44,907 bases of DNA. It comes from Helicobacteraceae bacterium (GTDB taxonomy: Bacteria > Campylobacterota > Campylobacteria > Campylobacterales > Sulfurimonadaceae). The translations under genes were made by a program, and so were the position numbers. The stretch spans positions 1-44,907 of the forward strand of contig CANMJR010000023.1 in assembly GCA_947498025.1 (NCBI GenBank). Direction: 5' to 3'. Below, piece by piece: positions 16,686 through 25,688 of this stretch (positions are counted from its first letter, which is position 1; each line of letters begins with the position of its first letter). The notes beneath the pieces were generated by a model. That model saw only the letters and a list, made by a program, of their open reading frames with translations, did not search any database and was not told the DNA's origin.

Positions 16686-18080
16686 TTATCTAGTTAAGAA
16701 AAATAAAAATTTGTCTCCGCTAAATGTTAAGTCAACTTGAACGCCTCTTCTGTCGCTTATAATTTCAAGAAGACCATCCACTGTAGGATAAGTTCTTGGA
16801 AGTGTAATGTCAACACTAATATTTTTATCAGCGAGAAGTGTTTTAAGCTTACCGCCTACAATGTTGACAAGCTCTGCCAATGTATCAAGAATTAGTTCTG
16901 TATCATCGGTCTGTTCACCGATGAGCAGCTCACACGCTTTTTTTGCTATGTTTTTTGGAAAAATGAGAATAATCATACCGTCAATATCACCGTAAAAGCC
17001 TATAGAACTGGCTATTCTGTCTCTTTTGTCTTCAATTTGTATCTCATGTATTTCTGCCGACTCTTTTACAGCTTTTGAATTTGTCATCATCTCGAGGGTC
17101 ATAATAGTCGCATGAATAAAATTTGGAAGCTCAGCTACGATGAGTTTATTTATAAGTCGTTTATTTTTAATATTTGAAGCACTGCTCGCACCTAACTCTG
17201 CAAGTAGCACTTTGTTTTTGAGAATATCATCCATCTGCTCATAAAATAGTATTCCGGCATCCTCCATTGTATCCTTGAAAGCTTTCGGCGTTTTGTCAAA
17301 TATCATTCCTACAAAACAAATATTTGCATTATACTCAGCTGCCGAACTTGCAAGTTTTGAGAAAAAATTGAGTGCATGCACATTCATACTTACAACCCTG
17401 TAAGCATCGAATATAAAGAGTCTAAAACCGACATTTAAAGAGTTCAGATGGTAGGCAATGTTAAAATTATTGCCTATCTCAGCATCTAAAAATGCTGAGA
17501 TTGTATAAATAATTGCATTTCCTGTTACTCTAGTAGCAACTTTTTGTCCAATTTGCCCTATAAAAGTATTTTTAATTACATTGTCGTAAGCATTTTTATT
17601 TGAACATTTTAGAGCAAAATCCTCTTTGTTTTGGGCTATTATAGGATTATGTCCGTTGTCATGCAGCTCTATTGCCATGGCTGAGCGTTGAGACTTATCC
17701 TCGCTAAAGAGTAAAACATTTTTACTTTTATTTTTAAAACTTGAAGTAAATAGAGAGGCTGTTTCTTGAGTGTTAAAGAGAGAAAAGTTCATATCATTTT
17801 TATAAAAATTGTTAATTGCATCAAATTTCTTAGTATCGTAGTCACAAAAGCCAACCGTAGTGTGGTTTTGCAGACGCATTTTTGAAAACATTTTTACAAA
17901 TACATCTAGCCCGTTTCTGTTAAAAAAAATAACTTTTTTTAGAGAGACTAGAACCATGTCCACCTTGAGTTTAAGAGTAGCGTCGATATCTTCTATTGTC
18001 AAAAATGCCGAGGTGCTATTTCCATCCAAAAATCCCTGAGGTGAGAATATAGCCATACCGTCCTTTACAGTGGCTCTCAT
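16686..18080 (-). CDS. CheX-type chemotaxis phosphatase with STAS-like N-terminus
   Basis: This 464-residue protein ends in a CheX/CheC-type domain (about residues 330-464) with DTLAELVNIVGGKLKTLL, the helix that in this family carries the Glu and Asn needed to dephosphorylate CheY-P; both residues are visible. The first 115 residues resemble a STAS (anti-sigma antagonist) fold. The middle part contains a second STAS-like pattern. It overlaps the upstream HDOD gene by 4 bases (ATGA), so the two are co-translated. It probably tunes CheY-P signalling to the flagella; the two extra domains may localise it. Confidence 0.75.
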   Translation of the reverse strand: MRATVKDGMAIFSPQGFLDGNSTSAFLTIEDIDATLKLKVDMVLVSLKKVIFFNRNGLDVFVKMFSKMRLQNHTTVGFCDYDTKKFDAINNFYKNDMNFSLFNTQETASLFTSSFKNKSKNVLLFSEDKSQRSAMAIELHDNGHNPIIAQNKEDFALKCSNKNAYDNVIKNTFIGQIGQKVATRVTGNAIIYTISAFLDAEIGNNFNIAYHLNSLNVGFRLFIFDAYRVVSMNVHALNFFSKLASSAAEYNANICFVGMIFDKTPKAFKDTMEDAGILFYEQMDDILKNKVLLAELGASSASNIKNKRLINKLIVAELPNFIHATIMTLEMMTNSKAVKESAEIHEIQIEDKRDRIASSIGFYGDIDGMIILIFPKNIAKKACELLIGEQTDDTELILDTLAELVNIVGGKLKTLLADKNISVDITLPRTYPTVDGLLEIISDRRGVQVDLTFSGDKFLFFLTR

Positions 18081-18874
18081 TCTATTCCCATAAGTTTTGC
18101 AAAATCATCATAAATATTAGCAACAAAGTCTATTTGAAAATCTATAAAGTTATTGAGTCCTGCTTTTACATATATTGGCTGAGAAAGCTCATAAAATAGC
18201 AGGAGATGCATCCATTTTGCCAGAGCGTTGATGGATGCGTCCTTTGAAGGCTTAAGTCCTGAAGATGCTTGAACAACATCTGCTATTTTATCCGGCATTT
18301 CCCATTTTTGTGCAATAAACTCACATATATCAAAGAGATCTTCATCGCAAAGACGAAATAATATTGTGTTTAAGTCAAGGTTATGAGCACTTCTAAGAAG
18401 CATCACTTCACTAATTTTGTCATTAAAAAGAGCTTCTGCAACAATTATACTGGCAGGAAGAAGCGTAATTGCGCTCTCCATCTCTTTGTCGGATATATTG
18501 AGATGTGTTAATATCCTTTTCCAATTTAAAGAAAGATTAGCCTGCAGGTCGTGGAAAGAGGATGCATTAAGTTTAAATAAAACCCATTTTTTCGGGGATA
18601 AAAGAGTCATCATATAGTTGTAAACAGTTTGCTGAGAACTAGAAACGCCTAGTATTCCGAATATTTGCGAAATGTCATTTATCTCACTTTTAAAACCATA
18701 GATAGGTTTATTGACAATATTTTTTAAGTATGCTTTGAGTGCCAAATCTTCAACTGCAACATGTGAAGCCCTAATAAGTTCGCCACTATTTAAAAGTGAA
18801 AGAGTCTCTCTCAAAGCTTTTGGAGCTGGAGGAATTTTATCGATGTAAAAATCAATCTTATCTTTTGTTATCAA
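18077..18874 (-). CDS. HDOD-domain protein
   Basis: This 265-residue protein has the HDOD fold, related to HD hydrolases but generally without the metal-binding HD pair; none is evident here. Features include the start PPAPKALRETLSLLNSGE, the central FGILGVSSSQQTVYNYMM and EMPDKIADVVQASSGL. HDOD proteins often work in signalling or motility. The 4-base overlap with the CheX-type gene supports a shared role in chemotaxis control. The product is cytoplasmic, with no membrane segments. Confidence 0.75.
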   Translation of the reverse strand: MITKDKIDFYIDKIPPAPKALRETLSLLNSGELIRASHVAVEDLALKAYLKNIVNKPIYGFKSEINDISQIFGILGVSSSQQTVYNYMMTLLSPKKWVLFKLNASSFHDLQANLSLNWKRILTHLNISDKEMESAITLLPASIIVAEALFNDKISEVMLLRSAHNLDLNTILFRLCDEDLFDICEFIAQKWEMPDKIADVVQASSGLKPSKDASINALAKWMHLLLFYELSQPIYVKAGLNNFIDFQIDFVANIYDDFAKLMGIE

Positions 18875-18970
18875 TATTGGCTGCTTTTATTATATTTCGT
18901 GCATTTTAACTTTATAATCATAAAATATATATAAATTGATGAAGATTGTACTATATTTATCTAGCTTAAG

Positions 18971-18998
18971 TTGTACTTTTGCTTTGAGCTGATATAAT
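18971..18998 (+). promoter_or_regulatory. Promoter of rpmB
   Basis: TTGTAC (18971-18976) resembles a -35 box and lies 16 bases before TATAAT (18993-18998), which is itself preceded by TGA to give an extended -10. This strong arrangement suits a ribosomal protein gene. The ribosome site AAGGA is at about 19021-19026. Confidence 0.65.
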
Positions 18999-19033
18999 TC
19001 GCAACTTTAAAAACCTAAATAAGGAAGCTGAAT

Positions 19034-19222
19034 ATGGCAAGAAAATGTGCTATTAGTGGTAAAGGCCCAATGAGTGGAAACAATGTTTCTCACGCTAAAA
19101 ACAGAACAAAGCGTCGTTTTTTACTAAACTTAAGAGCTGTTCGTATCACTTTAGAAGATGGTACTACAAAAAAAATCAAAATCTCTGCAAGAGAATTGCG
19201 TACTCTTAAAAAAGTTTCTTAA
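19034..19222 (+). CDS. rpmB: 50S ribosomal protein L28
   Basis: L28 is a small basic protein of the large ribosomal subunit. The 62 residues begin [20 protein letters not shown] and contain the [10 protein letters not shown] core, then a Lys/Arg-rich tail. It is a single-gene unit with its own strong promoter and is followed by the palindromic repeat at 19237-19299. Confidence 0.96.
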   Translation: MARKCAISGKGPMSGNNVSHAKNRTKRRFLLNLRAVRITLEDGTTKKIKISARELRTLKKVS

Positions 19223-19236
19223 AAACAACTAAGGAA

Positions 19237-19299
19237 CTACACCTTCGCTGAAGATTTGTAGCTTTCTAATCGGGAGTTCGCTCCCAAATCCCTCCTAAA
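19237..19299 (+). repeat. Palindromic intergenic repeat, copy B
   Basis: An imperfect hairpin runs from CTACA (19237-19241) to TGTAG (19257-19261), with inner arms CTTC/GAAG. It is followed by GGGAGTTCGCTCCC (19272-19285, a stable UUCG-type loop) and the tail CCCTCCTAAA (19290-19299). The order hairpin, hairpin, C-rich TAAA tail matches the copies at 9682 and 37410, while the stem sequences differ. It may also terminate rpmB. Confidence 0.55.
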
Positions 19300-19394
19300 C
19301 TTTCAATCTACATGCCAAATCAGTCATAAAGTAATCAAATAATATCAATATTACAATATAATAACTAAGAAAAAAATAGATATAGGAGTTGAAT

Positions 19395-20582
19395 TTGTAT
19401 AATCTAATTCAAATAGATGGCGGGGTTTGTGCAGCAGAGGGTTTTTTTGCCAATGGTGTGAGTGCAGGTCTAAAGAAAAATAACGCAAAAGATATGGCAT
19501 TTATATATAGCGAGTATAAGTGTAAAATAGCTTCAGTTTTTACAACCAACAAGATGTGTGCGGCTCCAATCAAACATTTTCGTGCAAAGGGTAAATTTAA
19601 AACTAACTTCGTTTTAATAAATTCAAGAAATGCAAATGCGATGACGGGTAAAGCCGGAGTTGATGATATAGATGAGGTGCTGGAAGCTTTAGCGCAGACA
19701 TGTCAAGCTGTTAAAAATCCTGTTATGAGTTCAACCGGTGTTATTGGGGTTAGGCTTCCAAAACAAAAAATTATAGATGCAATTCCTCTTTTTGATTTAA
19801 CTGCAAAAGAGCCTATGAACGCGGCGACCGCTATCATGACAACCGATACATTCTCTAAAAGTATCGCTTTTAAAGTTCAGTTAGAGGATGGAAGCAGTTT
19901 CAGTATCGGTGCCATGGCAAAGGGTGCGGGGATGATAAATCCTGCAATGGCTACGATGCTCTGCTTTATAACAACGGATGCCAAAGTAAAAAGAAACGTT
20001 ATGCAGGAGATTTTGAACGAAGTTACGCAAACCACTTTTAATGCAATAAGTGTGGATGGTGACACCTCTACAAACGATACGGTTATGCTTTTAGCCAACG
20101 AAAAGAGTGGAGCATTTGAGAGAGAGGCTTTTACAGAGGCACTCTTCAAAGTTATGCATTTCTTAGCGCTTGAAATGGTGCGAGACGGCGAGGGTGCTAC
20201 AAAAGTTGTGACTTATAATGTAACAGGTGCAAGAGATGATAAAGAGGCGGAGATAGTTGCAAAAGCTCTTTCCGACTCACTCTTGGTTAAAACCGCACTC
20301 TTTGGAGAAGATCCAAACTGGGGTAGAATCGCTTCAACAGTTGGAGCTAGCGGAGTTGAAGCATATGAAGAGAATCTCAGTATCTCATTTAACGAGCTTT
20401 GCGTCTATAACAGAGGCGAGTTGCTTTTTAATGAAGCCATGGAAGAGAAAGCCGCTGCAATTATGAAACTTCCTAGGTTTAGCATCTCATGTGATTTAGG
20501 TGTAGCAGATGGTAAATTTATTGCTTATGGGTGTGATTTGGGCTATGAGTACGTAAAAATAAATGCGGATTATAGAACATAA
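19395..20582 (+). CDS. argJ: Bifunctional ornithine acetyltransferase / N-acetylglutamate synthase
   Basis: ArgJ moves the acetyl group from N-acetylornithine to glutamate, recycling it in arginine synthesis. The precursor cleaves itself before a threonine nucleophile; here that is in KGAGMINPAMATMLCF. GEDPNWGRIASTVG and the C-terminal CDLGYEYVKINADYRT are family signatures, so the 395-residue enzyme looks intact. TTG 19395 is chosen because GGAG (19385-19388) lies 6 bases upstream; the TTG at 19389 would abut the ribosome site. The TAA stop (20580-20582) lies inside the 5-bp duplication made by the Tn7-like transposon, so insertion left the protein unchanged but removed the native 3' flank to 37395. 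Confidence 0.95.
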   Translation: MYNLIQIDGGVCAAEGFFANGVSAGLKKNNAKDMAFIYSEYKCKIASVFTTNKMCAAPIKHFRAKGKFKTNFVLINSRNANAMTGKAGVDDIDEVLEALAQTCQAVKNPVMSSTGVIGVRLPKQKIIDAIPLFDLTAKEPMNAATAIMTTDTFSKSIAFKVQLEDGSSFSIGAMAKGAGMINPAMATMLCFITTDAKVKRNVMQEILNEVTQTTFNAISVDGDTSTNDTVMLLANEKSGAFEREAFTEALFKVMHFLALEMVRDGEGATKVVTYNVTGARDDKEAEIVAKALSDSLLVKTALFGEDPNWGRIASTVGASGVEAYEENLSISFNELCVYNRGELLFNEAMEEKAAAIMKLPRFSISCDLGVADGKFIAYGCDLGYEYVKINADYRT

Positions 20583-20583
20583 T
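20579..20583 (+). repeat. Target site duplication, left copy (ATAAT)
   Basis: These five bases directly precede the left transposon end and are repeated exactly at 37395-37399 after the right end. Five-base duplications are the hallmark of Tn7-family insertion. The left copy contains the argJ stop codon. Confidence 0.9.
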
Positions 20584-20629
20584 TGTCATTTACAAGAACA
20601 AAAGTTACTCAACAATAAAAAATGTTACT
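20584..20629 (+). repeat. Left transposon end: terminal inverted repeat and TnsB-like sites
   Basis: The terminal repeat TGTCATTTACAAGAA is followed by two sites ending in GTTACT, at 20604-20609 and 20624-20629, 20 bases apart. Each is preceded by an A-rich stretch, as expected for adjacent TnsB sites. The first GTTACT sits at the same distance from the end as its counterpart at the right end. Confidence 0.85.
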
Positions 20630-20642
20630 GGAGGATTAAAAA

Positions 20643-22319
20643 TTGCCAACAAACAATTCAACAATCCTCGAGTTCTTTACAAAATTTCCTAATCAACCAT
20701 TTGAATTTGTCATCGTAACTGACATAAATATCAAAGAACATCCAAACTACTACAAAGCAATTTTCAAAAACATAAAAACAAATAAATTTCATGCTCAACT
20801 GATAGCCCCAGAAATGATGAGATACAAGTATAAAGTCGGACATATCTACACAAATGGTGAACATGTAGGTCAGAACAAAACCTTATTAAAAAGTGAGTTC
20901 AGAGTTAATGAAAACGACAATATAAATCTTGTACGATTGTCATCAGTTGTTAGTGAAGCAGAAGCTAAAAATATTATAGATTACAAAGAGGTAAGTAAAT
21001 ATTTACTAAGACAATTTGCTCATGTGGAAGAACAAGATGATTGCACACTTATCATACCTTGCTATACAATTGCAAATAGGTTTTATTTCCTATCTTCATC
21101 TATGAAACATTCCATCATGAGCGAGACTCTTGGAGAGCTTTATTATGAAGGTAGTTTTCATAATGAAAAAAATATAAAAGGTGAAACTGTCATAAAGCTG
21201 CATATTAAAAAGAAAGCAGGAAAAAAAGACCTGCCATTTCTATGTCGCTTTATAGGAAACTCTTTTGCAAGAACAAGACTTGAATATATCTCAAATCAAA
21301 AATCTTTAAATGAGAAGTTTGAGTATCAACCTATAAAGGCTCAGTTTCCTATAAGAGAAGCTTTTGATATATACGCTTCATATATATACCTAGGAGACGA
21401 TAAAAGAGGTCAACCTAAGTACCTGGTACTAAATATACATTCGGACAACGCAGCGTTAGGATTTGAAGAACTTCACTATAAACAGTATAGTGCTAAAATA
21501 GACCCTAGAGATATTGGTCCTGAACAATATAATATTCCCAAGCCGCCTAAGAAAAAGTTCAAAAGAAAAAAGCCTCAAAGAAGCAATAAGATTTATACGG
21601 GCACACCATCTAGTGAATATCTGACATATATAATACGCACAAACGAAGATGAATACTATAAAAACAAAGTATCTATGTATGGAAGCACTATCCATTTAGA
21701 GAATGAATCTGAACTTGTTATTGATAATATTCCAAAAACAATAGGAAACAGTTTTGAGACTCCGACAGCTGCTGGAGATAAAAATCTTGGTGAAGTTGCA
21801 ACATCAAACGACCCAGAAGAAAATAATACTGAGAAAAAGATATTTAATCTGGAAAATTTCTATCAGTTTTATGAAGCTTTGCTTACTTTCGCATTTGTTG
21901 AAGGCTCAGAGTTAGTTGGACCGCTAATCATCAATAAAATTCAAAATAAAAAGCGAAAATCCACAAAATCAAGATCATTACTATATAGTAATGAGAACAA
22001 GCAAAGAAAATTTTTGTTTGGAGAGCTTGCTTATGATCAAAAAGCTGTGTATATAGTTGAGATAGAACAAGACAGCAGTTGGGGACCTTCTACTTGGATA
22101 TTTTATACGAGTGAAGATACCACACAATATGCTGAAAGTGATATGCAAGAGATAATTGAACATTATATTGAAGATGACTTATCATATAAAGATCTTACAG
22201 AGTATGTATTAAAGAACTATTCTCTTTATTTTGAACAAAAAGAGCATAAAAAAGGTGATGTTGATGATGATAGTATTGAGAGATGGTGTGAGAGTGTTTT
22301 GAAGAAAGTTACAAATTGA
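20643..22319 (+). CDS. tnsE: TnsE-like transposition target-selection protein
   Basis: In Tn7, TnsE steers transposition to replicating DNA and conjugal plasmids by binding 3'-recessed ends and the sliding clamp. This 558-residue protein is close to Tn7 TnsE in length (538). From memory of that family it shares a central IPCYTIANRFYFLSSSM block and a C-terminal region (about 400-558) with FYEALLTFAF, RKFLFGELAYDQKAVYIVEIEQ and GPSTWIF. A basic stretch PPKKKFKRKKPQR lies near 300. Start is TTG 20643, with GGAGG about 7 bases upstream. It lies 59 bases inside the left end, far from tnsABC, reading inward. The family call rests on motif order, not a search. Confidence 0.75.
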   Translation: MPTNNSTILEFFTKFPNQPFEFVIVTDINIKEHPNYYKAIFKNIKTNKFHAQLIAPEMMRYKYKVGHIYTNGEHVGQNKTLLKSEFRVNENDNINLVRLSSVVSEAEAKNIIDYKEVSKYLLRQFAHVEEQDDCTLIIPCYTIANRFYFLSSSMKHSIMSETLGELYYEGSFHNEKNIKGETVIKLHIKKKAGKKDLPFLCRFIGNSFARTRLEYISNQKSLNEKFEYQPIKAQFPIREAFDIYASYIYLGDDKRGQPKYLVLNIHSDNAALGFEELHYKQYSAKIDPRDIGPEQYNIPKPPKKKFKRKKPQRSNKIYTGTPSSEYLTYIIRTNEDEYYKNKVSMYGSTIHLENESELVIDNIPKTIGNSFETPTAAGDKNLGEVATSNDPEENNTEKKIFNLENFYQFYEALLTFAFVEGSELVGPLIINKIQNKKRKSTKSRSLLYSNENKQRKFLFGELAYDQKAVYIVEIEQDSSWGPSTWIFYTSEDTTQYAESDMQEIIEHYIEDDLSYKDLTEYVLKNYSLYFEQKEHKKGDVDDDSIERWCESVLKKVTN

Positions 22320-22344
22320 AAGAAACATTTTATGTTTACTTTAA

Positions 22345-22350
22345 TATAAT
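22345..22350 (+). promoter_or_regulatory. -10 box for the queC/DndB-like/nuclease operon
   Basis: TATAAT at 22345-22350 lies 27 bases before the queC start; a GCGGAG ribosome site follows at about 22368-22373. It could drive all three plus-strand genes. Confidence 0.45.
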
Positions 22351-22377
22351 GCATTGATTTTAATAAAGCGGAGAACA

Positions 22378-23092
22378 ATGAAATTAGCAATTGTGAGTCA
22401 TAGTGGCGGGTTAGATAGTACAACTGTAATGGGGTATGTGCTAGAGAATGGCTATGTTGTTCAGCCGATTAATTTTGATTATGGGCAACAAAACATTATT
22501 GAAATACAAGCACAGACTAATTTCATTAACTACTTTCAAGGTAAACATGGAAAAGACAAGGTGCTTGATAGTATCAAACTTGATTTCAACTCTATCGTCA
22601 GCCCTTTGCAAAATATCATTGATAGTTTTAGAAAAAATGGTTTTAACAACCAACATTTAGATGAAGCTAACTTAAAGCACTACTTTCCAAATAGAAATAT
22701 ATTGTTTGTATCTATTGCTGGAGTTTTTGCTGAAACACTTGCTTATTTTAAAAATCTAAAAGAAGTCACAGTATACATAGGGATACATAAGCACACAACC
22801 TATTAACCTTATTGGGATATTACTGAAGACTTCGCAAACGCTATGCAAAATGTTATGAGTTTAAATAATGCTATGAGAGTGACCGTAGCAACGCCTTTCG
22901 TAGATTGGACAAAAAGTGATATTGTATGAAAATGAGATTCCATACGAACTTACATGGACTTGTTATGAGCCTCAAAGAGAAGGTGAATATTTTGTACCTT
23001 GTAAAAAGTGTCAAACTTGTGTTGAAAGAGAAAATGCAGGTCTTGAAAACAAATTAAAAGATATTAATAAATATATAATTAGGAGGAATTAA
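22378..23092 (+). pseudogene. queC: Broken queC (7-cyano-7-deazaguanine synthase)
   Basis: QueC converts 7-carboxy-7-deazaguanine to preQ0 using ATP and ammonia. The N-terminal part has the PP-loop SHSGGLDSTTVMG and the conserved FPNRNILFVSIAG. An in-frame TAA follows codon 142 (22804-22806), right after IHKHTTY. The same frame continues PYWDITEDF to VDWTKSDIV, then a frameshift near 22920 leads to IPYELTWTCYEP and the zinc cysteines VPCKKCQTC, ending at 23092. At least two lesions therefore inactivate it as a single protein. The ribosome site of the next gene sits inside its last codons, so it was once translationally linked to the DndB-like gene. Confidence 0.85.
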
Positions 23093-24882
23093 TGCCAAGT
23101 ATTACTGCAAAATATTTAGGAACTGTTAATCCAAATATGGATTCTACTAAATCTGTTGTTGAAAAAAATATTATTAGAGTGAAAGCAAGTGAGTTATCTC
23201 AATGGTTTCAATACAATAGAGAAAAAAAAGGAGGTAGACATCCTTTTAAGTTATCTGACAGTTCTATTATCCAAATACATGAAAGAGTTCAACGCGGTAA
23301 AAATGAATCAGGGTTTGTGTTACAAGAAAAGAATAAAGTGGATGAAATTCGTGACACATTATTAGGGATACATAAAACTGATAAAAAAGTTTATCTTGGC
23401 TCGTTGGTATGGAATATAAGGAAAAAAGAGAGAAATACTATTAAAAAAATTAAAGTTTCTGAAAATGATAATCTACCACCTGAATATGAATTAAGAATGG
23501 ATGTTGATAATATTTATTTGACTGATTCTGCACATAGACACTTTGGAATAGTAGAAGCATATAATGAATACAGGAAAAAACCTGAAGATTATCCTTTTTT
23601 TGATGAAAATTCTGAATTTTCAGTTGAAATTTACAATTTAACAAGTGATGAAGAACAAAACTTATTTAATGAACTTAATTCAAAACAAAAGAAAATTACT
23701 GCTGCTAAGCAAAAAGAACTTGATAACAGTACTCCTTTGGGTAAAATTAAAGATGAAATTATTGATTATGACATGGAAAATGAAAGAATATTCTATAACA
23801 ATATTGAATTGAATTCAAATCAAAACAATAGACATACGTTGATGACCATGTCAGTATTTGTGGCAAGTATAAAAGAAATATTTAAACAAGAAATAGATGA
23901 AGTATATATCAATAGTGATGTTAATGATGAATTAAAATATGAAATTGTGTCGTATTATTGTGATTTTTTTAGTACGTTAAGAGATACAATTAAAATAAAA
24001 TATTTAAGTTATGGTATAGAAAAAGATATATATCCATTTGAAAATTTATATACAAAATATATTTATGTTCAAGAGAATGCAGATTTTGATGATGATGAAT
24101 CATATGAATCTAAACTTGAAGAAGCTAGAGAAAAAGCAAAATTTGTTAACTCAGAAATTAGAAGTCAAGATTTGATTACACATAACATAGCAATAAAGGC
24201 TTTATCAAGATTAGGAAAATTTATTAGGAAAATGTCAAATTGGGAAACGGTAATTGAGCAGATACAACAAAGTTTGATTGTAGCTAATGATGGTAAATTT
24301 TTACAGAAAACAAATGAAGAAATATTAAAAGTATATCCTGGGAATAAGGAAGCTATCGCAACAATAAATCTTGATGGATCTTTAAATATGCAAGTAGTTA
24401 GCTGGAAAGTTGATGACCTATTTAACTATTTAGTAGATAAATTATCTTTAAGGAAAGAAGGAAAATTATATTTTAATCAAAATAATTTTAGTGAATCTTT
24501 AGATAATACTAGTTTTATAAAGGTGTCATTATCTAATATCACAAAAGTTAAATTTAGATATGACTTTTTTATTGCGGATAAGCTTTTTGATGAAATTTCT
24601 TCAAGTGACTTAGCAATTAATATTATAGCTTTAGATAATTGGTCAAAAATAAAATTTACAGGTAAAAATTCAATAAAAGCTAGAAAGAAAGATTACGATG
24701 AAGGGTATGCTGATGAAGTATATGACAAAGGCATAAAAAAAGCTTCGGCAATTTTTGAAATAGATTTACCACCTTTTGAAAATAATGAACATTTAAAAGA
24801 AGGATTAAAGGTTAAGATAAAAGTACCAAATATTTCAATTGGAAGTGAAGTTGAGTTTATGCTAAAAACTATTTTGGAGTAA
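23092..24882 (+). CDS. DndB-like protein of the DGQHR superfamily
   Basis: This 596-residue protein has the layout of DndB/DGQHR-domain proteins, ParB-related regulators and partners of DNA-modification systems. The diagnostic motif is altered: YLTDSAHRHFGIVEA, with DSAHRH at 145-150 in place of DGQHR. It is followed by VEIYNLTSDEEQNLFNELNS and KKITAAKQKELD, the helical segment seen in DndB. The C-terminal 200 residues are unassigned. Base composition is markedly more AT-rich than in flanking genes. The ATG overlaps the end of the broken queC, has AGGAGG upstream, and the nuclease gene follows after 7 bases. A role in controlling or targeting the nuclease is inferred. Confidence 0.65.
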   Translation: MPSITAKYLGTVNPNMDSTKSVVEKNIIRVKASELSQWFQYNREKKGGRHPFKLSDSSIIQIHERVQRGKNESGFVLQEKNKVDEIRDTLLGIHKTDKKVYLGSLVWNIRKKERNTIKKIKVSENDNLPPEYELRMDVDNIYLTDSAHRHFGIVEAYNEYRKKPEDYPFFDENSEFSVEIYNLTSDEEQNLFNELNSKQKKITAAKQKELDNSTPLGKIKDEIIDYDMENERIFYNNIELNSNQNNRHTLMTMSVFVASIKEIFKQEIDEVYINSDVNDELKYEIVSYYCDFFSTLRDTIKIKYLSYGIEKDIYPFENLYTKYIYVQENADFDDDESYESKLEEAREKAKFVNSEIRSQDLITHNIAIKALSRLGKFIRKMSNWETVIEQIQQSLIVANDGKFLQKTNEEILKVYPGNKEAIATINLDGSLNMQVVSWKVDDLFNYLVDKLSLRKEGKLYFNQNNFSESLDNTSFIKVSLSNITKVKFRYDFFIADKLFDEISSSDLAINIIALDNWSKIKFTGKNSIKARKKDYDEGYADEVYDKGIKKASAIFEIDLPPFENNEHLKEGLKVKIKVPNISIGSEVEFMLKTILE

Positions 24883-24889
24883 ATTTTTT

Positions 24890-25684
24890 ATGATTGAGTA
24901 TGAAGTTTTTGAAGATAGGCTAAAGAATAATAAGTGTCTTAAAAGTAACCTTACTTTAAATAATAATGAATATATAGTCAGTAAAAAAAGTTTTTCTCAA
25001 TTATACCAATATATTTTTGATGAAGTTGAATATAAGTTTATAAAAAATATTGTTTCTTGTATACATAAAAATAATAGAAACATAACATTATTCGATAGTC
25101 ATACATTAGAGAAGGTTCAATTATTTTTTAATATTTTAATTTTGATTGGTGACAAATATATTAAGGAAAGAGAAATTCACTTATATATTTTTTTATTTTG
25201 GGATAAATTAATTTGGGATAAAGAGTTAATTGATAATGTCAAGAAAAATCACTTTTTTTATGAGGGACAAATTATTGATGAAAATGATAAATTTCAACAA
25301 AATTTATTACCATTTATAGCAAGTAATTGTGACTTAATTTATTATGATAACAAAAATAATTCTATTAAACTTATAGAAATTAAGAATGTAGATTTAGATG
25401 ATCGTGCGATTTCTCAAATTCAAAGATATTATCGTAATACAAACTATATTTGTGAGACATCTAACCATCAGTTAAATATTCTTCACCTGCAACCTACTCT
25501 TATAATAAAACATGAAAACTTAACACAAAAAAAGGCTAAGACATCTCTCATTGAGTATTGGCAAACTTTTCCAACATATTTTAGAGAACTTTTAAATATA
25601 TATAGTTTTGAGTATTGTAAAATAAAAGGAACATTGAAGCTAATTAACTTAAAGCCAAAATTAAAATCATTGTTAAAAAATTAA
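24890..25684 (+). CDS. Putative PD-(D/E)XK nuclease
   Basis: This 264-residue protein carries a restriction-nuclease-like core near residues 125-185: E125 in FFYEGQ, D148 in SNCDLIYYD, then E163 and K165 in IKLIEIKNV, followed by Q176 in a helix. This D-(14)-E-x-K spacing is the PD-(D/E)XK metal site. The N-terminal 100 residues are helical and unassigned. It is the last gene of the plus-strand operon and ends 4 bases before the converging queE. In this setting it is the best candidate for the cleaving half of a modification-restriction system. Exact family not recognised. Confidence 0.6.
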   Translation: MIEYEVFEDRLKNNKCLKSNLTLNNNEYIVSKKSFSQLYQYIFDEVEYKFIKNIVSCIHKNNRNITLFDSHTLEKVQLFFNILILIGDKYIKEREIHLYIFLFWDKLIWDKELIDNVKKNHFFYEGQIIDENDKFQQNLLPFIASNCDLIYYDNKNNSIKLIEIKNVDLDDRAISQIQRYYRNTNYICETSNHQLNILHLQPTLIIKHENLTQKKAKTSLIEYWQTFPTYFRELLNIYSFEYCKIKGTLKLINLKPKLKSLLKN

Positions 25685-25688
25685 TTGA

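Noticed and set aside
20584-20642. Insertion disrupts argJ
   Set aside because: The stop codon is kept within the duplicated ATAAT, so ArgJ is full length.
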